Below, one piece after another: positions 1-9,775 of a stretch of 64,000 bases of DNA. Below the pieces are notes generated by a model, which did no database searches, had not been told where the DNA came from, and worked only from the letters and a program-made list of their open reading frames with translations. A program made the position numbers and the translations under genes. The stretch covers positions 67,400 to 131,399 of the forward strand of contig CAWEHU010000011.1 in assembly GCA_963808965.1 (NCBI GenBank), given 5' to 3'. Every line of letters begins with the position of its first letter. Within the stretch, counting starts at the first letter, position 1. The DNA comes from CAWEHU01 sp963808965. GTDB lineage: Bacteria; Pseudomonadota; Alphaproteobacteria; Acetobacterales; Acetobacteraceae.

Positions 1-1
1 C

Positions 2-1600
2 CGTGCAGCCCCGGACATCTCCCGCGCGCTGGCCCGGTTGTCGTTGGGACGCGGAGCTCCGCGCGATCTCGCCACGCTGCGCGACGGACTTGCCGCCGCC
101 GAGCGGGCCGCCGCCGCGCTGGAAGGTCCGCTGCCGGCCGCTCTCGCCGAGGCCCGCACGGGGCTCGCGCTGGACCCGGCGCTCGGGGCCCTTCTGGCAG
201 CGGCGCTCGCCGACCCTGCCCCCGCCCGCCTCGAGGACGGCGGCGCGATCCGGCCCGGCTTCGACGCGGAGTTGGACGCCGAGCGGGCTCTACGCGACGA
301 CAGCCGGCGCGTGCTCGCTGAGCTGCAACTCGATTACGCACAGCGTTACGGGGTCGCGAGCCTCAAGATCCGGCACCACGCACAGCTCGGTTACGTGATC
401 GAAGCGCCGGCCGGCGCGGTCGAAAAATTGCGAGGCCATCCGGAGCTGACGCTTCGGCAGGGCATGGCGAATGGTGCGCGCTTCGCGACCCCCGAGCTCT
501 CCGATCTGGATCGCCGGATCGCCGAAGCCGCTGAGCGCGCCGCCTCGCGCGAGCGCGCCGTCTTCGCCCATCTCACGAGCGTCGCACTGTCGCACGCAGA
601 CGCGCTGGCTCGTTGCGCGGACGCCCTCGCCCGGCTGGATGTCGCCCAGTCCTCGGCGAAACTCGCCGAGCCTGGAACCTGGTGCCGCCCCGTCGTGACG
701 AGCGGCGTCGAGTTCCGCATCGAGGCGGGCCGGCATCCGGTTGTCGAAGCAGCGCTCGCCGGCTCCGCCGCTTTTGTTCCGAACGGTTGCGATCTCTCGC
801 CTGACCGCCGCTTGATGCTGCTCACCGGGCCCAACATGGCGGGGAAGTCCACCTTCCTGCGCCAGAACGCGCTGGCCGTCGTGCTTGCTCAGTCTGGATT
901 GCCGGTTCCGGCCGAGGCCGCCGAGATCGGCGTCGTGGACCGGCTTTTCAGCCGGGTCGGCGCGGCGGACGATCTAGCCAGAGGCCGTAGCACCTTCATG
1001 GTCGAAATGACCGAGACCGCGGCGATCCTGCATCAGGCGGGGCCGCGCTCGCTCGTCGTGGTGGATGAGATCGGCCGGGGGACGGGGACGTTGGACGGGC
1101 TCGCCATCGCCTGGGCGGTCCTGGAGGCGCTGCACTCGACGATCCGGTGCCGGACGATCTTTGCGACACATTTCCACGAACTGGCGCGCATATCGGATCG
1201 CCTTCCGCGATTGGCCCCGCATACGATGCGCGTGAAGGAATGGAAGGGTTCGGTGATCTTTCTGCACGAAGTGGCCGGAGGCGCGGCGGGACGGAGCTGG
1301 GGTGTGCATGTCGCGGAGCTCGCCGGCGTACCCGCCCCGGTGGTGCGCCGCGCGGCCACGCTGCTCGCGGACCTCGAGAGAAACGGGAGCCCGTTCGGCG
1401 TCATCGAAGCGCCGATCGCTGAGCTTCCGTTGTTCGCGCGTGCGGCCGCTGAGCCTGAACCCGATCCGGTGCGTGAAGCGATCAAGGCGATCGATCCGGA
1501 CCGGCTGACACCTCGGGAAGCCCTCGACACATTGTACCGAATTAAGGCGTTACTTCCCTTTTGCGGCAGAGATGGGGCATTACCATCAACCGAATGCTGA
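2..1600 (+). CDS. mutS: DNA mismatch repair protein MutS, C-terminal part (5' end outside window)
   Basis: MutS recognises base mismatches and small loops and, with MutL, starts mismatch repair. The visible 532 residues cover the end of the lever/clamp region and the whole ABC-type ATPase domain. The Walker A loop GPNMAGKSTF, the Walker B/signature stretch DEIGRGT and the ATHFHEL motif are all intact. The reading frame is open back to the first base of the window, so the true start lies upstream. The last codons overlap the start of glnD (ATG within the final seven bases), so the two are probably co-transcribed; mutS beside glnD is a common alphaproteobacterial arrangement. Nothing looks damaged in the visible part. 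Confidence 0.95.
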   Translation, partial: RAAPDISRALARLSLGRGAPRDLATLRDGLAAAERAAAALEGPLPAALAEARTGLALDPALGALLAAALADPAPARLEDGGAIRPGFDAELDAERALRDDSRRVLAELQLDYAQRYGVASLKIRHHAQLGYVIEAPAGAVEKLRGHPELTLRQGMANGARFATPELSDLDRRIAEAAERAASRERAVFAHLTSVALSHADALARCADALARLDVAQSSAKLAEPGTWCRPVVTSGVEFRIEAGRHPVVEAALAGSAAFVPNGCDLSPDRRLMLLTGPNMAGKSTFLRQNALAVVLAQSGLPVPAEAAEIGVVDRLFSRVGAADDLARGRSTFMVEMTETAAILHQAGPRSLVVVDEIGRGTGTLDGLAIAWAVLEALHSTIRCRTIFATHFHELARISDRLPRLAPHTMRVKEWKGSVIFLHEVAGGAAGRSWGVHVAELAGVPAPVVRRAATLLADLERNGSPFGVIEAPIAELPLFARAAAEPEPDPVREAIKAIDPDRLTPREALDTLYRIKALLPFCGRDGALPSTEC

Positions 1601-4349
1601 TCCCTGATCCCCTGCCGGTCAGGCCGGAGACGGCCGCGGCGACGGCCGTTCTCTCCGACGCGCTGGCGACCCTCGCCGTCGAGCGGGGCGCCGTGTCGCG
1701 CGAGGCCGCGCTGGGCGCCTTCCGGCGTCACCTCGCGCGGATTCAACAGCAGGTCCGGGGCGCCTTCGAGCGGGGGCAGATCAACGGTCTGCAAGCGGCG
1801 AGGATGCTGGCCAGCCTTGTCGATGGACTCGTGTCGTCGCTCTACGACCACACGATCGCCGAGGCGGTCCAGGATGCGCCGGATCGGCTGTCCATCGCGG
1901 CGACCGGAGGCTACGGCCGCGGCGTGCTCGCGCCCTTCAGCGACATCGACCTGCTCTTCCTGACGCCCCAGGAGCCGAGCCAGCAGACCCTGCAAGTCGT
2001 CGAGTACATGCTCTATTTTCTCTGGGACCTCGGGTTGAAGGTCGGGCACGCAACTCGTTCGATCGAGGATTGCCTGACCGAAGCAAACAAGGACCTCACG
2101 GTTCGCACCTCGCTCCTGGATGCGCGACGGGTCGCGGGCGACGCCTCCCTCTTCGAGAGTTTCAAGGACCGTTTTCACCGGGCGAATGGCGAAGCCGGTG
2201 CCGCCGCGTTCATCGCCGCCAAGCAGGCCGAGCGGGATGAGCGGCATCGGCGTTATGGCGACAGTCCCTTCATGGTGGAGCCGAACGTCAAGGAAGGGCG
2301 CGGCGGTCTCCGCGACTTGCAGACCCTGTATTGGATCGCCCGCTACGCTCTGAACGTGACCAGGATGGACGAGCTGGTCGACGCGGACCAACCGGCGGCC
2401 GGCATCATGACGCAGATGGAGGCGCAGCACCTCCACCGGTCATGGGCGTTTCTCTGGACCGTGCAATTCCACCTGCATTACGTGGCCGCGCGTGCCGAGG
2501 AGCGGCTTACCTTCGACCTGCAGCCGGTCGTTGGCGCCCGCATGGGCTATACCAGGCGAGGCCGTCAGGACGGCGTCGAACGGTTCATGCGGCACTATTT
2601 CCTCACCGTCCGCAAGGTCGTCAGTCTGACGCGGATCGTGGAGCCGGCGATGTTGCGCGTCGCCCTCGGCGCTCCGGCAGCTCCCGCCGAGACCGACAAG
2701 GCGCTCCTCGACGCGGGTTTCGTGCTGACTGAAGGCAAGCTGTTGCCGATCGCCGGACGGGATTTCAGCGACGAGCCGATCCAGATGCTGCGCGTATTGA
2801 AGGTCGCCCGGAATCGCGGCCTGGAGCTGCACCCGCTCGCCCTCCGGCGTTTCATTCGCAACCAGCGGCGTGCGGTGTCGCTCCGGAACGACCCTCGAGC
2901 GGCGGCGCTCTTCATGGACCTGCTCTGCGGCGGCGAGGGCGAGTATCACCGTGCCGACGGCGCCCGCTGGCTCGCCATCCTGAACGAGACCGGCTTTCTT
3001 GGCCGGTATCTGCCCGACTGGGCGCGCATCGTCGGGCAAATGCAGTTCGACACCTACCACGTATTCACCGTGGACGAGCACACGATCGAGGCGGTTCGCG
3101 TACTCAACACGCTCGAGCGCGGGGAGCTGTCGCAGATCGCGCCGGTCGCTTCGCTTCTGGTCGATCACCTGCAATCGCGGCGTGCGCTGTATGTCGCGAT
3201 GCTGCTGCACGACATCGCCAAGGGCCGAGGTGGCGACCACTCCGCGCTCGGAGCCGAGTTAGCGACGCGGATCTGCCCCGCACTCGGCATGTCGGCCGAG
3301 GAGACCGAGACGGTCTCATGGCTCGTCCTGCACCACCTGCTGCTGAGCCACGCCGCGTTCAAGCGCGATATCGACGATCCCAAGACCATTCTCGATCTCG
3401 CCGACACGATCCAATCTCCCGAGCGCCTGCGGTTGCTGCACATCCTGACCGTCGCGGATATGCGCGCCGTATCCTCGAAAGTCTGGAACGGCTGGAAAGC
3501 GACGCTGCTGCGCGAGCTCTACGGGCGGGTCGCGGAAGTTCTGGCCGGCGGACTCTCCACGACGGAGCGTGACGTGCGTGTCGCCCGCGCCAAGAAGGCG
3601 GCGGTCGCCCTGCTTTCGGATTGGCGGCAGGAGCAGATCGAGTGGTTCACCTCGCTCGGCTACGGCGCCTACTGGCTCTCCTTCGATCCCGAGACCCACG
3701 CCCGTCACGCTCGGCTGGTCCGCGACGCTAGTCGCGCCAGACGCCGCTTACCGTCAACACCCAGCCCCTGCCCGCCCGCGCCGTGACGGAGGTTATCGTG
3801 TACGTGGCGGACCACGCCGGGCTTTTCAGCCAGATCGCCGGCGCGCTCGCCGTCGCCGGCGCCTCGATCGTGGACGCGCGCATCCATACGCTGACCAACG
3901 GCATGGCGCTGGACACGTTCTGGATTCAGGACGCCGCGGGGGGCGCTTTCGATGCGCCGCACCGTCTCGCGCGTCTTTCCGTGCTGATCGAGCAGGCATT
4001 GTCGGGCCGCATGCGGCTCAAGGAGGAAATACAGAAGGCCTCCAAGACATTGCTCGGCCGTCGCATCCGCGCGATCCACGTGCCGCCGCGGGTGGTGATC
4101 GACAACTACGCGTCCAATACGCACACCGTGGTCGAGGTGAACGGCCGCGACCGGCCAGGACTGCTGCACGATGTAACGGCGGCCGTCAGTGAGCAGGGTC
4201 TCCAGATCGCTTCGGCGCACGTCACGACCTACGGCGTGCGTGCGGTGGACGTTTTCTATGTGAAGGATGTGTTCGGGTTGAAGGTCGAGAACGACCGCAA
4301 GCTCGCCCAGATCCGCGAAGCGCTGCTCTCGTCTCTCGCCAGCGGCTGA
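1594..4349 (+). CDS. glnD: Bifunctional uridylyltransferase/uridylyl-removing enzyme GlnD, frameshifted near 3738
   Basis: GlnD senses glutamine and uridylylates or de-uridylylates PII proteins. The first frame (1594-3786) carries the nucleotidyltransferase motif GGYGRG...SDIDLLF near residue 106 and the HD-domain motif HDIAKGRGGDHS near residue 539. The second frame (in phase through to 4349) carries both C-terminal ACT domains, with VYVADHAGLF and VNGRDRPGLLHDV. Upstream of 3783 the second frame reads TPLTVNTQPLPARAVTEV, the usual linker into the first ACT domain, so the break is one missing base near 3738. Restored length is about 918 residues, normal for GlnD. The ATG at 1594 overlaps the mutS stop and is preferred to a TTG at 1561. 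A sequencing deletion is more likely than a true split, because regulation needs the ACT domains. Confidence 0.93.
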
Positions 4350-4396
4350 ACGGGTCCGGATCATGATCCGGCACACCCGATGACATGGAGGGAAAT

Positions 4397-5479
4397 ATGG
4401 TCCCAACTCTCCCGACGATCGCCGACAACTTCGGACGCCCGCGCTTTCCGCAAAACGCCTGGTACGCCGCGTTCTGGGACGCGGAGCTGAAGCACGCTCT
4501 GCTTCCGCGCACGATCGCCAACCGCAAGCTGGTGCTGTACCGGCGCGAAAACGGTGATCCGGTCGCGCTTGAGGATGCGTGCTGGCACCGGCTTCTGCCG
4601 CTGTCGATGGGCCGGCTTGAGGGAGACACGGTCGTCTGCGGCTATCACGGACTGAAATACGACTGCCACGGGCGATGCACGTTCATGCCCTCGCAAGAGA
4701 CGATCAATCCGGCGGCCGTGGTGCGCAGCTTCCCTGTCGCGGAGCGGCATCGTTTTATCTGGGTATGGCCGGGCGACCCCGCGCTGGCGGATCCCGACCT
4801 CATTCCCGATCTGCATCCCAACCACGATCCGAAATGGGCGGGCGACGGCAAGACGATCCACGCGAAATGCGATTACCGGTTGATCGTGGATAATCTCATG
4901 GATCTCACGCACGAGACCTACGTGCACAGCACGAGCATCGGCAACGAGGCGGTTGCGGAAGCGCCCTTTGACGTGCGGCACGGTGATCGGACCGTCGTTG
5001 TCGAACGCTGGATGCTGGACATCGAGCCGCCACCCTTCTGGCGGGCGCAACTCGGCAAGCCCGGCAATGTCGATCGCTGGCAGATCATTCACTTCCAGGC
5101 GCCCTGCACGGTCGCGATCGATGTCGGCGTGGCTCCTGCCGGGACTGGCGCGCCGCACGGGGATCGCAGCCAGGGCGTCAGCATGTGGGTCATCAACACG
5201 ATCACGCCCGAGACGGACAAGACCTGCCACTATTTCTGGGCCAACGTGCGGGATTATCGCATCCACGAACAGCGCGTCACGACCGAGATCCGGGAAGGGA
5301 TCTCCCATGTGTTCCGCGAGGACGAGATCATCGTCGAGGCCCAGCAGCGGGCGATCGACGACAATCCGGACAAGATTTTCTACAACATCAACATCGATGC
5401 AGGGGCGGTGATGGCGCGCCGGCTGATCGACCGGATGGTGGAGGCCGAACAGGCCCGGCAACGCCTCGCCGCCGAGTGA
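4397..5479 (+). CDS. Rieske non-haem iron oxygenase, alpha subunit (VanA-like)
   Basis: Aromatic-ring or O-demethylating oxygenase component that needs an electron-transfer partner. The Rieske [2Fe-2S] ligands are visible: Cys62/His64 in CWHR and Cys81/His84 in CGYHG. The mononuclear iron region DNLMDLTHETYVH (residues 165-177) supplies His172 and His177. At 360 residues the size and layout match vanillate O-demethylase-type enzymes rather than the larger dioxygenase alpha subunits. The start at 4397 follows a GGAGGG ribosome site; an in-frame ATG lies 12 bases upstream. The next gene, eight bases downstream, is a matching reductase, so the pair forms a two-component system. The substrate cannot be read from sequence; vanillate, another methoxybenzoate or a different aromatic are all possible. 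Confidence 0.85.
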   Translation: MVPTLPTIADNFGRPRFPQNAWYAAFWDAELKHALLPRTIANRKLVLYRRENGDPVALEDACWHRLLPLSMGRLEGDTVVCGYHGLKYDCHGRCTFMPSQETINPAAVVRSFPVAERHRFIWVWPGDPALADPDLIPDLHPNHDPKWAGDGKTIHAKCDYRLIVDNLMDLTHETYVHSTSIGNEAVAEAPFDVRHGDRTVVVERWMLDIEPPPFWRAQLGKPGNVDRWQIIHFQAPCTVAIDVGVAPAGTGAPHGDRSQGVSMWVINTITPETDKTCHYFWANVRDYRIHEQRVTTEIREGISHVFREDEIIVEAQQRAIDDNPDKIFYNINIDAGAVMARRLIDRMVEAEQARQRLAAE

Positions 5480-5486
5480 GGGCGGG

Positions 5487-6500
5487 ATGCGCTCGGAGAA
5501 GCAGTGGACTGTCGCGACGGTCCGCGCCGTTCGCGAGCCGGCGGAGGATGTCCGGCTGTTCGAGCTGGAGCCGGAGAGCGGGGCGACCCCATATCAGCCC
5601 GGCAGTCACATCGACGTCGATGTAACCATCGAGGGCCGGCCCGGCATTCGCAGCTACTCCGTCGTGGGCGCGGCACCGAGCGCCGGAGCCTGGCGCATCG
5701 CTGTCCGGCGCGTGGCCGACAGCCGGGGCGGGTCGCGGGCGATGTGGTCGCTCGCGCCTGGCGCGAAACTCAGAATTACCCGCCCGCGCTCGCATTTCGA
5801 GCTCGGCTTCGGACGCCCGGAATACGTGCTGGTCGCGGGCGGCATCGGCATCACGCCGATGATCGGGATGGCGGAGACGTTGAGCCGGACGAAACACAAG
5901 TTCCGCCTGCTCTATGCAGGTCGCAAACGGAGCCAGATGCCGTTTCTCGGCGAACTCCAAGCCTTGCTCGGGCAAAGGCTTGAGGTTTTCACGGATGAAG
6001 AAGGCACGCGCATCGACCTTGCCGCCGAGATCGCGCGTCTGCATCCCGAGGGCGAGATGTACGTCTGTGGGCCGGTGCAGATGATGGAGGCGGCGCAGGA
6101 GCTATGGCGGCAGTCGGGCCGCGCACCGACCTCGCTTCGGTTCGAGACATTCGGATCGAGCGGCCATATCAAGCTGCAAGAATTCACGGCGCAGATTCAA
6201 GATCACGCCCGTACGCTTCGCATCCCGCGCGAGCAGACCCTGCTGGAAGCGTTGCAGCAGGCCGGTATCGACATCGCTTACGACTGTTTGCGCGGCGAGT
6301 GCGGCCTCTGTCAGGTGACGGTGCTGGACCATGAGGGTCCGATCGATCATCGTGACGTGTTCCTGAGCGAGGCGCAGAAGCATGAGAATAACCGCCTGTG
6401 CGCCTGCGTGTCGCGCGGCACGGGCACGATCACGATCGACACGGGTTATCGGCCTGAGCTGAGCGGCGCTCTGCCGCGTGCGCCCGCGGTGAAGCGATAG
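5487..6500 (+). CDS. Oxygenase reductase, FMN/NAD/plant-type [2Fe-2S] (VanB-like)
   Basis: Passes electrons from NAD(P)H through FMN and a [2Fe-2S] cluster to the Rieske oxygenase encoded just upstream. Domain order is the phthalate dioxygenase reductase order: flavin-binding RSYSVVG near residue 55, NAD-binding GGIGITPMIG near residue 117, then a C-terminal ferredoxin domain with the cluster motif CLRGECGLCQV and a fourth cysteine in RLCACVSRG. Length (337) is somewhat above the roughly 315 usual for VanB. Seven bases separate it from the oxygenase stop, and the two are almost certainly one operon. No regulator or ring-cleavage gene lies nearby, so the pathway served is unknown. Confidence 0.87.
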   Translation: MRSEKQWTVATVRAVREPAEDVRLFELEPESGATPYQPGSHIDVDVTIEGRPGIRSYSVVGAAPSAGAWRIAVRRVADSRGGSRAMWSLAPGAKLRITRPRSHFELGFGRPEYVLVAGGIGITPMIGMAETLSRTKHKFRLLYAGRKRSQMPFLGELQALLGQRLEVFTDEEGTRIDLAAEIARLHPEGEMYVCGPVQMMEAAQELWRQSGRAPTSLRFETFGSSGHIKLQEFTAQIQDHARTLRIPREQTLLEALQQAGIDIAYDCLRGECGLCQVTVLDHEGPIDHRDVFLSEAQKHENNRLCACVSRGTGTITIDTGYRPELSGALPRAPAVKR

Positions 6501-6520
6501 TCTCAGCCGGGGCCGCGCGC

Positions 6521-7492
6521 ATGGCTCCCGCCGGAGCGGTGCGAATCGGCATCTCCGGCTGGACCTACAAGCCGTGGCGCGGCGTTTTCTATCCTCACCG
6601 GCTGCCGCAGAAGCGCGAACTCGCCTACGCGGCGGAAAAATTCGATAGTATCGAGATCAATGGGACGTTCTACGGCCTTCAGCGCCCGGAGAACTTCGCG
6701 AGCTGGTCGGAGCAGACCCCGCCCGGCTTCGTCTTCGCGGTCAAGGGTCCGCGCTTCATCACGCATATCAAGCGGCTTGGGGAGGCGGAGGCGCCGCTCG
6801 CGAACTTCCTCGCGTCCGGCCTGCTCCGGTTAGGCGCGAAGCTCGGGCCGATCCTTTGGCAGCTCCCGCCCAATTTCCGCTTCGACGCGGAGCGGATCGG
6901 GTCATTCCTCGGATTGCTGCCGCACGACACGGAAGCGGCAGCGCGCCTCGCGAGCCGCCATGATGCGCGAGTCGCTGGCCGCGCCTGGACCATGACCGAC
7001 GCTGACCGCAAGCTGCGGCACGCCTTGGAGATCCGGCACGACAGCTTCCGCACCCAGGCGTTCATCGACCTGCTGCGCGCGCATGACGTGGCGCTGGTTT
7101 GCGCGGATGCCGTCGCTTGGCCGAGGCTCATGGATTTGACCTCGGATTTCGTCTACTGCCGCCTGCACGGATCGGAGGAACTCTACGCCAGCGGCTACGA
7201 CGATGACGCGCTCGATGTTTGGGCGGAGCGGGTCATGGCGTGGGCCGGAGGAGGCGAGCCCGCCGACGCCGAACGGGTCGGAGGCGAAAATCGGCGGAAC
7301 CGGCGGGATGTGTTCGTCTACTTCGACAACGACGCCAAAGTGCGCGCGCCACGAGATGCGCAAGGCTTGGCGGAACGGGTGCGTGCGCGGCTGAATTTCC
7401 CCTCCTCCGACCTCCTCCCACATGGGGAGGAGGCCCAAGATTATCCATCTCCGCTTGCGGGAGGAGGCGGGGGAGGAAAAAACTCAGCATGA
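6521..7492 (+). CDS. DUF72 family protein (YecE-like)
   Basis: Member of the widespread DUF72 TIM-barrel-like family, whose biochemical role is not established. Recognised from the N-terminal RIGISGWTYKPWRGVFYP, the SIEINGTFYGLQRPENF segment, and the C-terminal DFVYCRLHGSEELYASGYDD and VFVYFDNDAKVRAP blocks. The last thirty or so residues, rich in Gly and Pro, are not conserved family sequence: they are encoded by a dispersed G/C-rich palindromic repeat (about 7398-7476) that the gene runs into before reaching its stop. The native end was probably near residue 290. Convergent with ruvX, which it nearly touches. Confidence 0.85.
   Translation: MAPAGAVRIGISGWTYKPWRGVFYPHRLPQKRELAYAAEKFDSIEINGTFYGLQRPENFASWSEQTPPGFVFAVKGPRFITHIKRLGEAEAPLANFLASGLLRLGAKLGPILWQLPPNFRFDAERIGSFLGLLPHDTEAAARLASRHDARVAGRAWTMTDADRKLRHALEIRHDSFRTQAFIDLLRAHDVALVCADAVAWPRLMDLTSDFVYCRLHGSEELYASGYDDDALDVWAERVMAWAGGGEPADAERVGGENRRNRRDVFVYFDNDAKVRAPRDAQGLAERVRARLNFPSSDLLPHGEEAQDYPSPLAGGGGGGKNSA
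7398..7476. repeat. Dispersed C-rich/G-rich nested inverted repeat, copy 1
   Basis: A block of C-rich then G-rich DNA that can fold as nested hairpins: CCTCCTCCCACATGGGGAGG lies in the left half and GCTTGCGGGAGGAGGCGGGG in the right half. The same composition and layout recur at about 30659-30741 and 42981-43041. It lies inside the 3' end of the DUF72 gene and may help termination between the convergent DUF72 and ruvX genes. Confidence 0.6.
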
Positions 7493-7952
7493 CCGGCTCG
7501 CGTCCAGCGCCGCTTGCAGCAGCCAAGCCGCCGCCATTCGGTCCACGATTTCGGCGCGCTTCCGGCGGCTGAAATCCACCTCCTCGATCAGGAACCGGTT
7601 TACCGCGGCCGAGGAGAGCCGTTCGTCCCACAGCGAGGCAGGTAAACCCGTCGCCTCGGACAGTGCGAGCGTCCAGTCACGCGCGGCCTGCGCGGCCGGT
7701 CCGACTGTGCCGTCCATCGAGAGCGGCAAGCCAACAACCAAGCCGCCCGCCCCCTCCTTGCGGGCGATCGCCGCTACCTCGGCCGCGTTCGCGCGAAGCT
7801 TGCCGCGGCGAATGCTGCCGTAAGGCGTCGCGAGCGTCAGGGTCACGTCGGAGAGTGCGATGCCGATCGTCTTCGATCCCGGATCGAGTCCGATCAGGCG
7901 CTCGTTCCGCGCGAAGTCTCGCCCGTAGCTCGCCCAGGTTGAACAGCGCCAT
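7484..7952 (-). CDS. ruvX: Putative pre-16S rRNA nuclease / Holliday junction resolvase-like RuvX (YqgF), frameshifted near 7894
   Basis: RuvX/YqgF proteins are RNase H-fold nucleases needed for 16S rRNA 5' end processing. The main frame (7484 to about 7890) gives LIGLDPGSKTIGIALSD, holding the catalytic Asp, then GLVVGLPLSMDG and WDERLSS, and a closing Asp in EIVDRMAAAWLL. That frame has no start codon upstream. The typical N-terminus MALFNLGELRARLRAERA sits in the neighbouring frame from the ATG at 7952. Removing one base in GAGCGCCTG joins the two into a 155-residue protein of normal length. A shorter in-frame start at 7846 would lose the catalytic Asp and is rejected. The shift is probably a sequencing error. 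Divergent from gatC. Confidence 0.85.
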
Positions 7953-8005
7953 GCCCGTCGTTATGGTCCCGCCTTCCCTTCCCGGCCATAGGATAGCGCC
8001 CGCCC

Positions 8006-8293
8006 ATGTCGCTCGATCCCGCGACCGTCCGCCGCATCGCCAGCCTCGCCCGCATCCGGGTCGAGGAATCGGACGTGCCGCGCCTGCAAGCCGAGCTCAA
8101 CAATATTCTGGGCTGGATCGAGCAGCTCAACGAAGTGGACGTCGATGGCATCGAGCCGCTGACCGGCGGGGCGCAGATGGCGCTCAAGATGCGCGAGGAC
8201 GTGGTGAGCGACGGCGGCATTCCCGAGAAGATCCTCGCCAACGCCCCGGAGCGCGCCGGCCCGTTCTACGCGGTGCCGAAGGTGGTGGAGTGA
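8006..8293 (+). CDS. gatC: Asp-tRNA(Asn)/Glu-tRNA(Gln) amidotransferase subunit C
   Basis: Small subunit (95 residues) that holds GatA and GatB together in the tRNA-dependent amidotransferase. The N-terminal MSLDPATVRRIASLARI, the ILGWIEQLNEVDVDGIEPL core and the C-terminal FYAVPKVVE are characteristic. Its stop overlaps the gatA start in TGATG, so GatC and GatA are translationally coupled. The three genes run gatC-gatA-gatB with almost no gaps. A GatCAB system implies that Gln-tRNA, Asn-tRNA or both are made by transamidation in this organism. Confidence 0.96.
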   Translation: MSLDPATVRRIASLARIRVEESDVPRLQAELNNILGWIEQLNEVDVDGIEPLTGGAQMALKMREDVVSDGGIPEKILANAPERAGPFYAVPKVVE

Positions 8294-9771
8294 TGCTGAC
8301 GGATCTCACGATCACGACCGCCCGCGATGGGCTTCGCCGCGGCGATTTCACCGCACGCGAACTCACGCTCGCACATCTCGACGCGATCGACGCGCTAAAT
8401 CCTCGGCTCAACGCCTATATCACCGTGATGCATGACGCCGCGCTATGCCGGGCGGAAGCGGCCGACACGGCGATCGCACGCAAAGACGCGCCGCCGCTCA
8501 CCGGCATCCCGCTCGCGATCAAGGATCTCTTCTGCACCGAAGGCGTTCGCACGACAGCGGGCAGCCGCATCCTCGAGTCCTTCGTTCCGCCGTACGAGAG
8601 CACCATCACGTCCAATCTGTTGCGCGACGGGGCGGTGCTGCTTGGGAAGGCCAATCTCGACGAGTTCGCGATGGGATCATCCAACATGACCTCGGCGTAC
8701 GGGCCGGTCGAGAACCCGTGGAAGCGGCGCCAGGATAACGCGGCGGTGCTGGTGCCGGGCGGCTCTTCCGGCGGCTCGGCCGCGGCCGTCGCGGCGCGGC
8801 TCGCGCTCGGATCAACCGGCACCGACACCGGTGGTTCGATCCGCCAGCCCGCATCGTTCTGCGGCATCCCCGGCCTCAAGCCGACTTATGGACGATGCAG
8901 CCGCTGGGGCGTCGTCGCTTTCGCTTCCTCGCTCGATCAGGCGGGGCCGTTCGCGCGCACGGTCGAGGATTGTGCGATCCTGCTCGGCTCGATGGCGGGG
9001 CACGATCCGAAGGACAGCACCTCCGCCGATCGGCCGGTGCCGGATTACGCCGCCGCGTGCCGGCGGGGCGTAAAGGGACTCCGCATCGGGGTGCCCCGCG
9101 AATATCGCGCCGAAGGAATGCCGGAGGAGATCGAGGCCTTATGGCGGGATGGGCTGGTTTGGCTGCGCGACGCGGGCGCCGAGATCGTGGACGTGTCGCT
9201 GCCGCACACGAAATACGGGCTCGCCACGTATTACATCGTCGCGCCGGCGGAGGCTTCCTCCAATCTCGCCCGCTATGACGGGGTGCGTTTTGGACTACGC
9301 GAGAACGGGGAAGATTTGCGCGATCTCTACGAGCGCACACGCGCCGCCGGGTTCGGGACGGAGGTGAAGCGACGGATCCTGATCGGGACTTACGTGCTGT
9401 CGGCTGGTTATTACGACGCCTACTATTTGCGGGCGCAGAAGGTGCGCGCGCTCATCCTCAAGGACTTCACCGAGGCCTTCACGCATGTCGATGCGCTGCT
9501 GACCCCGACCGCGCCTTCGGCCGCCTTCGCACAGGGCGAGAACATGGACGATCCGGTGAAGATGTACCTGAACGACGTATTCACGGTGCCTGCGAGCATG
9601 GCAGGCGTGCCCGCTATGTCGGTGCCGGCTGGACTCGATGCGAACGGCTTGCCGCTCGGCCTACAGGTGATCGGTAAGCCGTTCGACGAGGAGACCGTGT
9701 TCGCCGTCGCCGCCGCGCTCGAACGTGCTGCCGGTTTCGCCGCCCTGCCTGCCATCCGCGCCGGAGCATGA
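8293..9771 (+). CDS. gatA: Asp-tRNA(Asn)/Glu-tRNA(Gln) amidotransferase subunit A
   Basis: Glutaminase/amidase subunit that frees ammonia from glutamine for the GatB active site. It belongs to the amidase-signature family: the Lys of GIPLAIKDLFCTEG, and the Gly/Ser-rich stretch GGSSGGSAAAV followed by GTDTGGSIRQPA, supply the Ser-cisSer-Lys triad. 492 residues, full length for GatA. The start codon overlaps the gatC stop by one base, and gatB follows after four bases. Confidence 0.97.
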   Translation: MLTDLTITTARDGLRRGDFTARELTLAHLDAIDALNPRLNAYITVMHDAALCRAEAADTAIARKDAPPLTGIPLAIKDLFCTEGVRTTAGSRILESFVPPYESTITSNLLRDGAVLLGKANLDEFAMGSSNMTSAYGPVENPWKRRQDNAAVLVPGGSSGGSAAAVAARLALGSTGTDTGGSIRQPASFCGIPGLKPTYGRCSRWGVVAFASSLDQAGPFARTVEDCAILLGSMAGHDPKDSTSADRPVPDYAAACRRGVKGLRIGVPREYRAEGMPEEIEALWRDGLVWLRDAGAEIVDVSLPHTKYGLATYYIVAPAEASSNLARYDGVRFGLRENGEDLRDLYERTRAAGFGTEVKRRILIGTYVLSAGYYDAYYLRAQKVRALILKDFTEAFTHVDALLTPTAPSAAFAQGENMDDPVKMYLNDVFTVPASMAGVPAMSVPAGLDANGLPLGLQVIGKPFDEETVFAVAAALERAAGFAALPAIRAGA

Positions 9772-9775
9772 GAAG

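Noticed and set aside
1033..2436. 467-codon open frame on the minus strand
   Set aside because: Antisense to mutS and glnD, made open by GC-rich codon bias; no motif or ribosome site.
7663..8292. Upstream extension of the gatA frame by 210 codons
   Set aside because: Arg/Pro-rich and overlaps ruvX and gatC; gatA similarity begins at the ATG overlapping the gatC stop.
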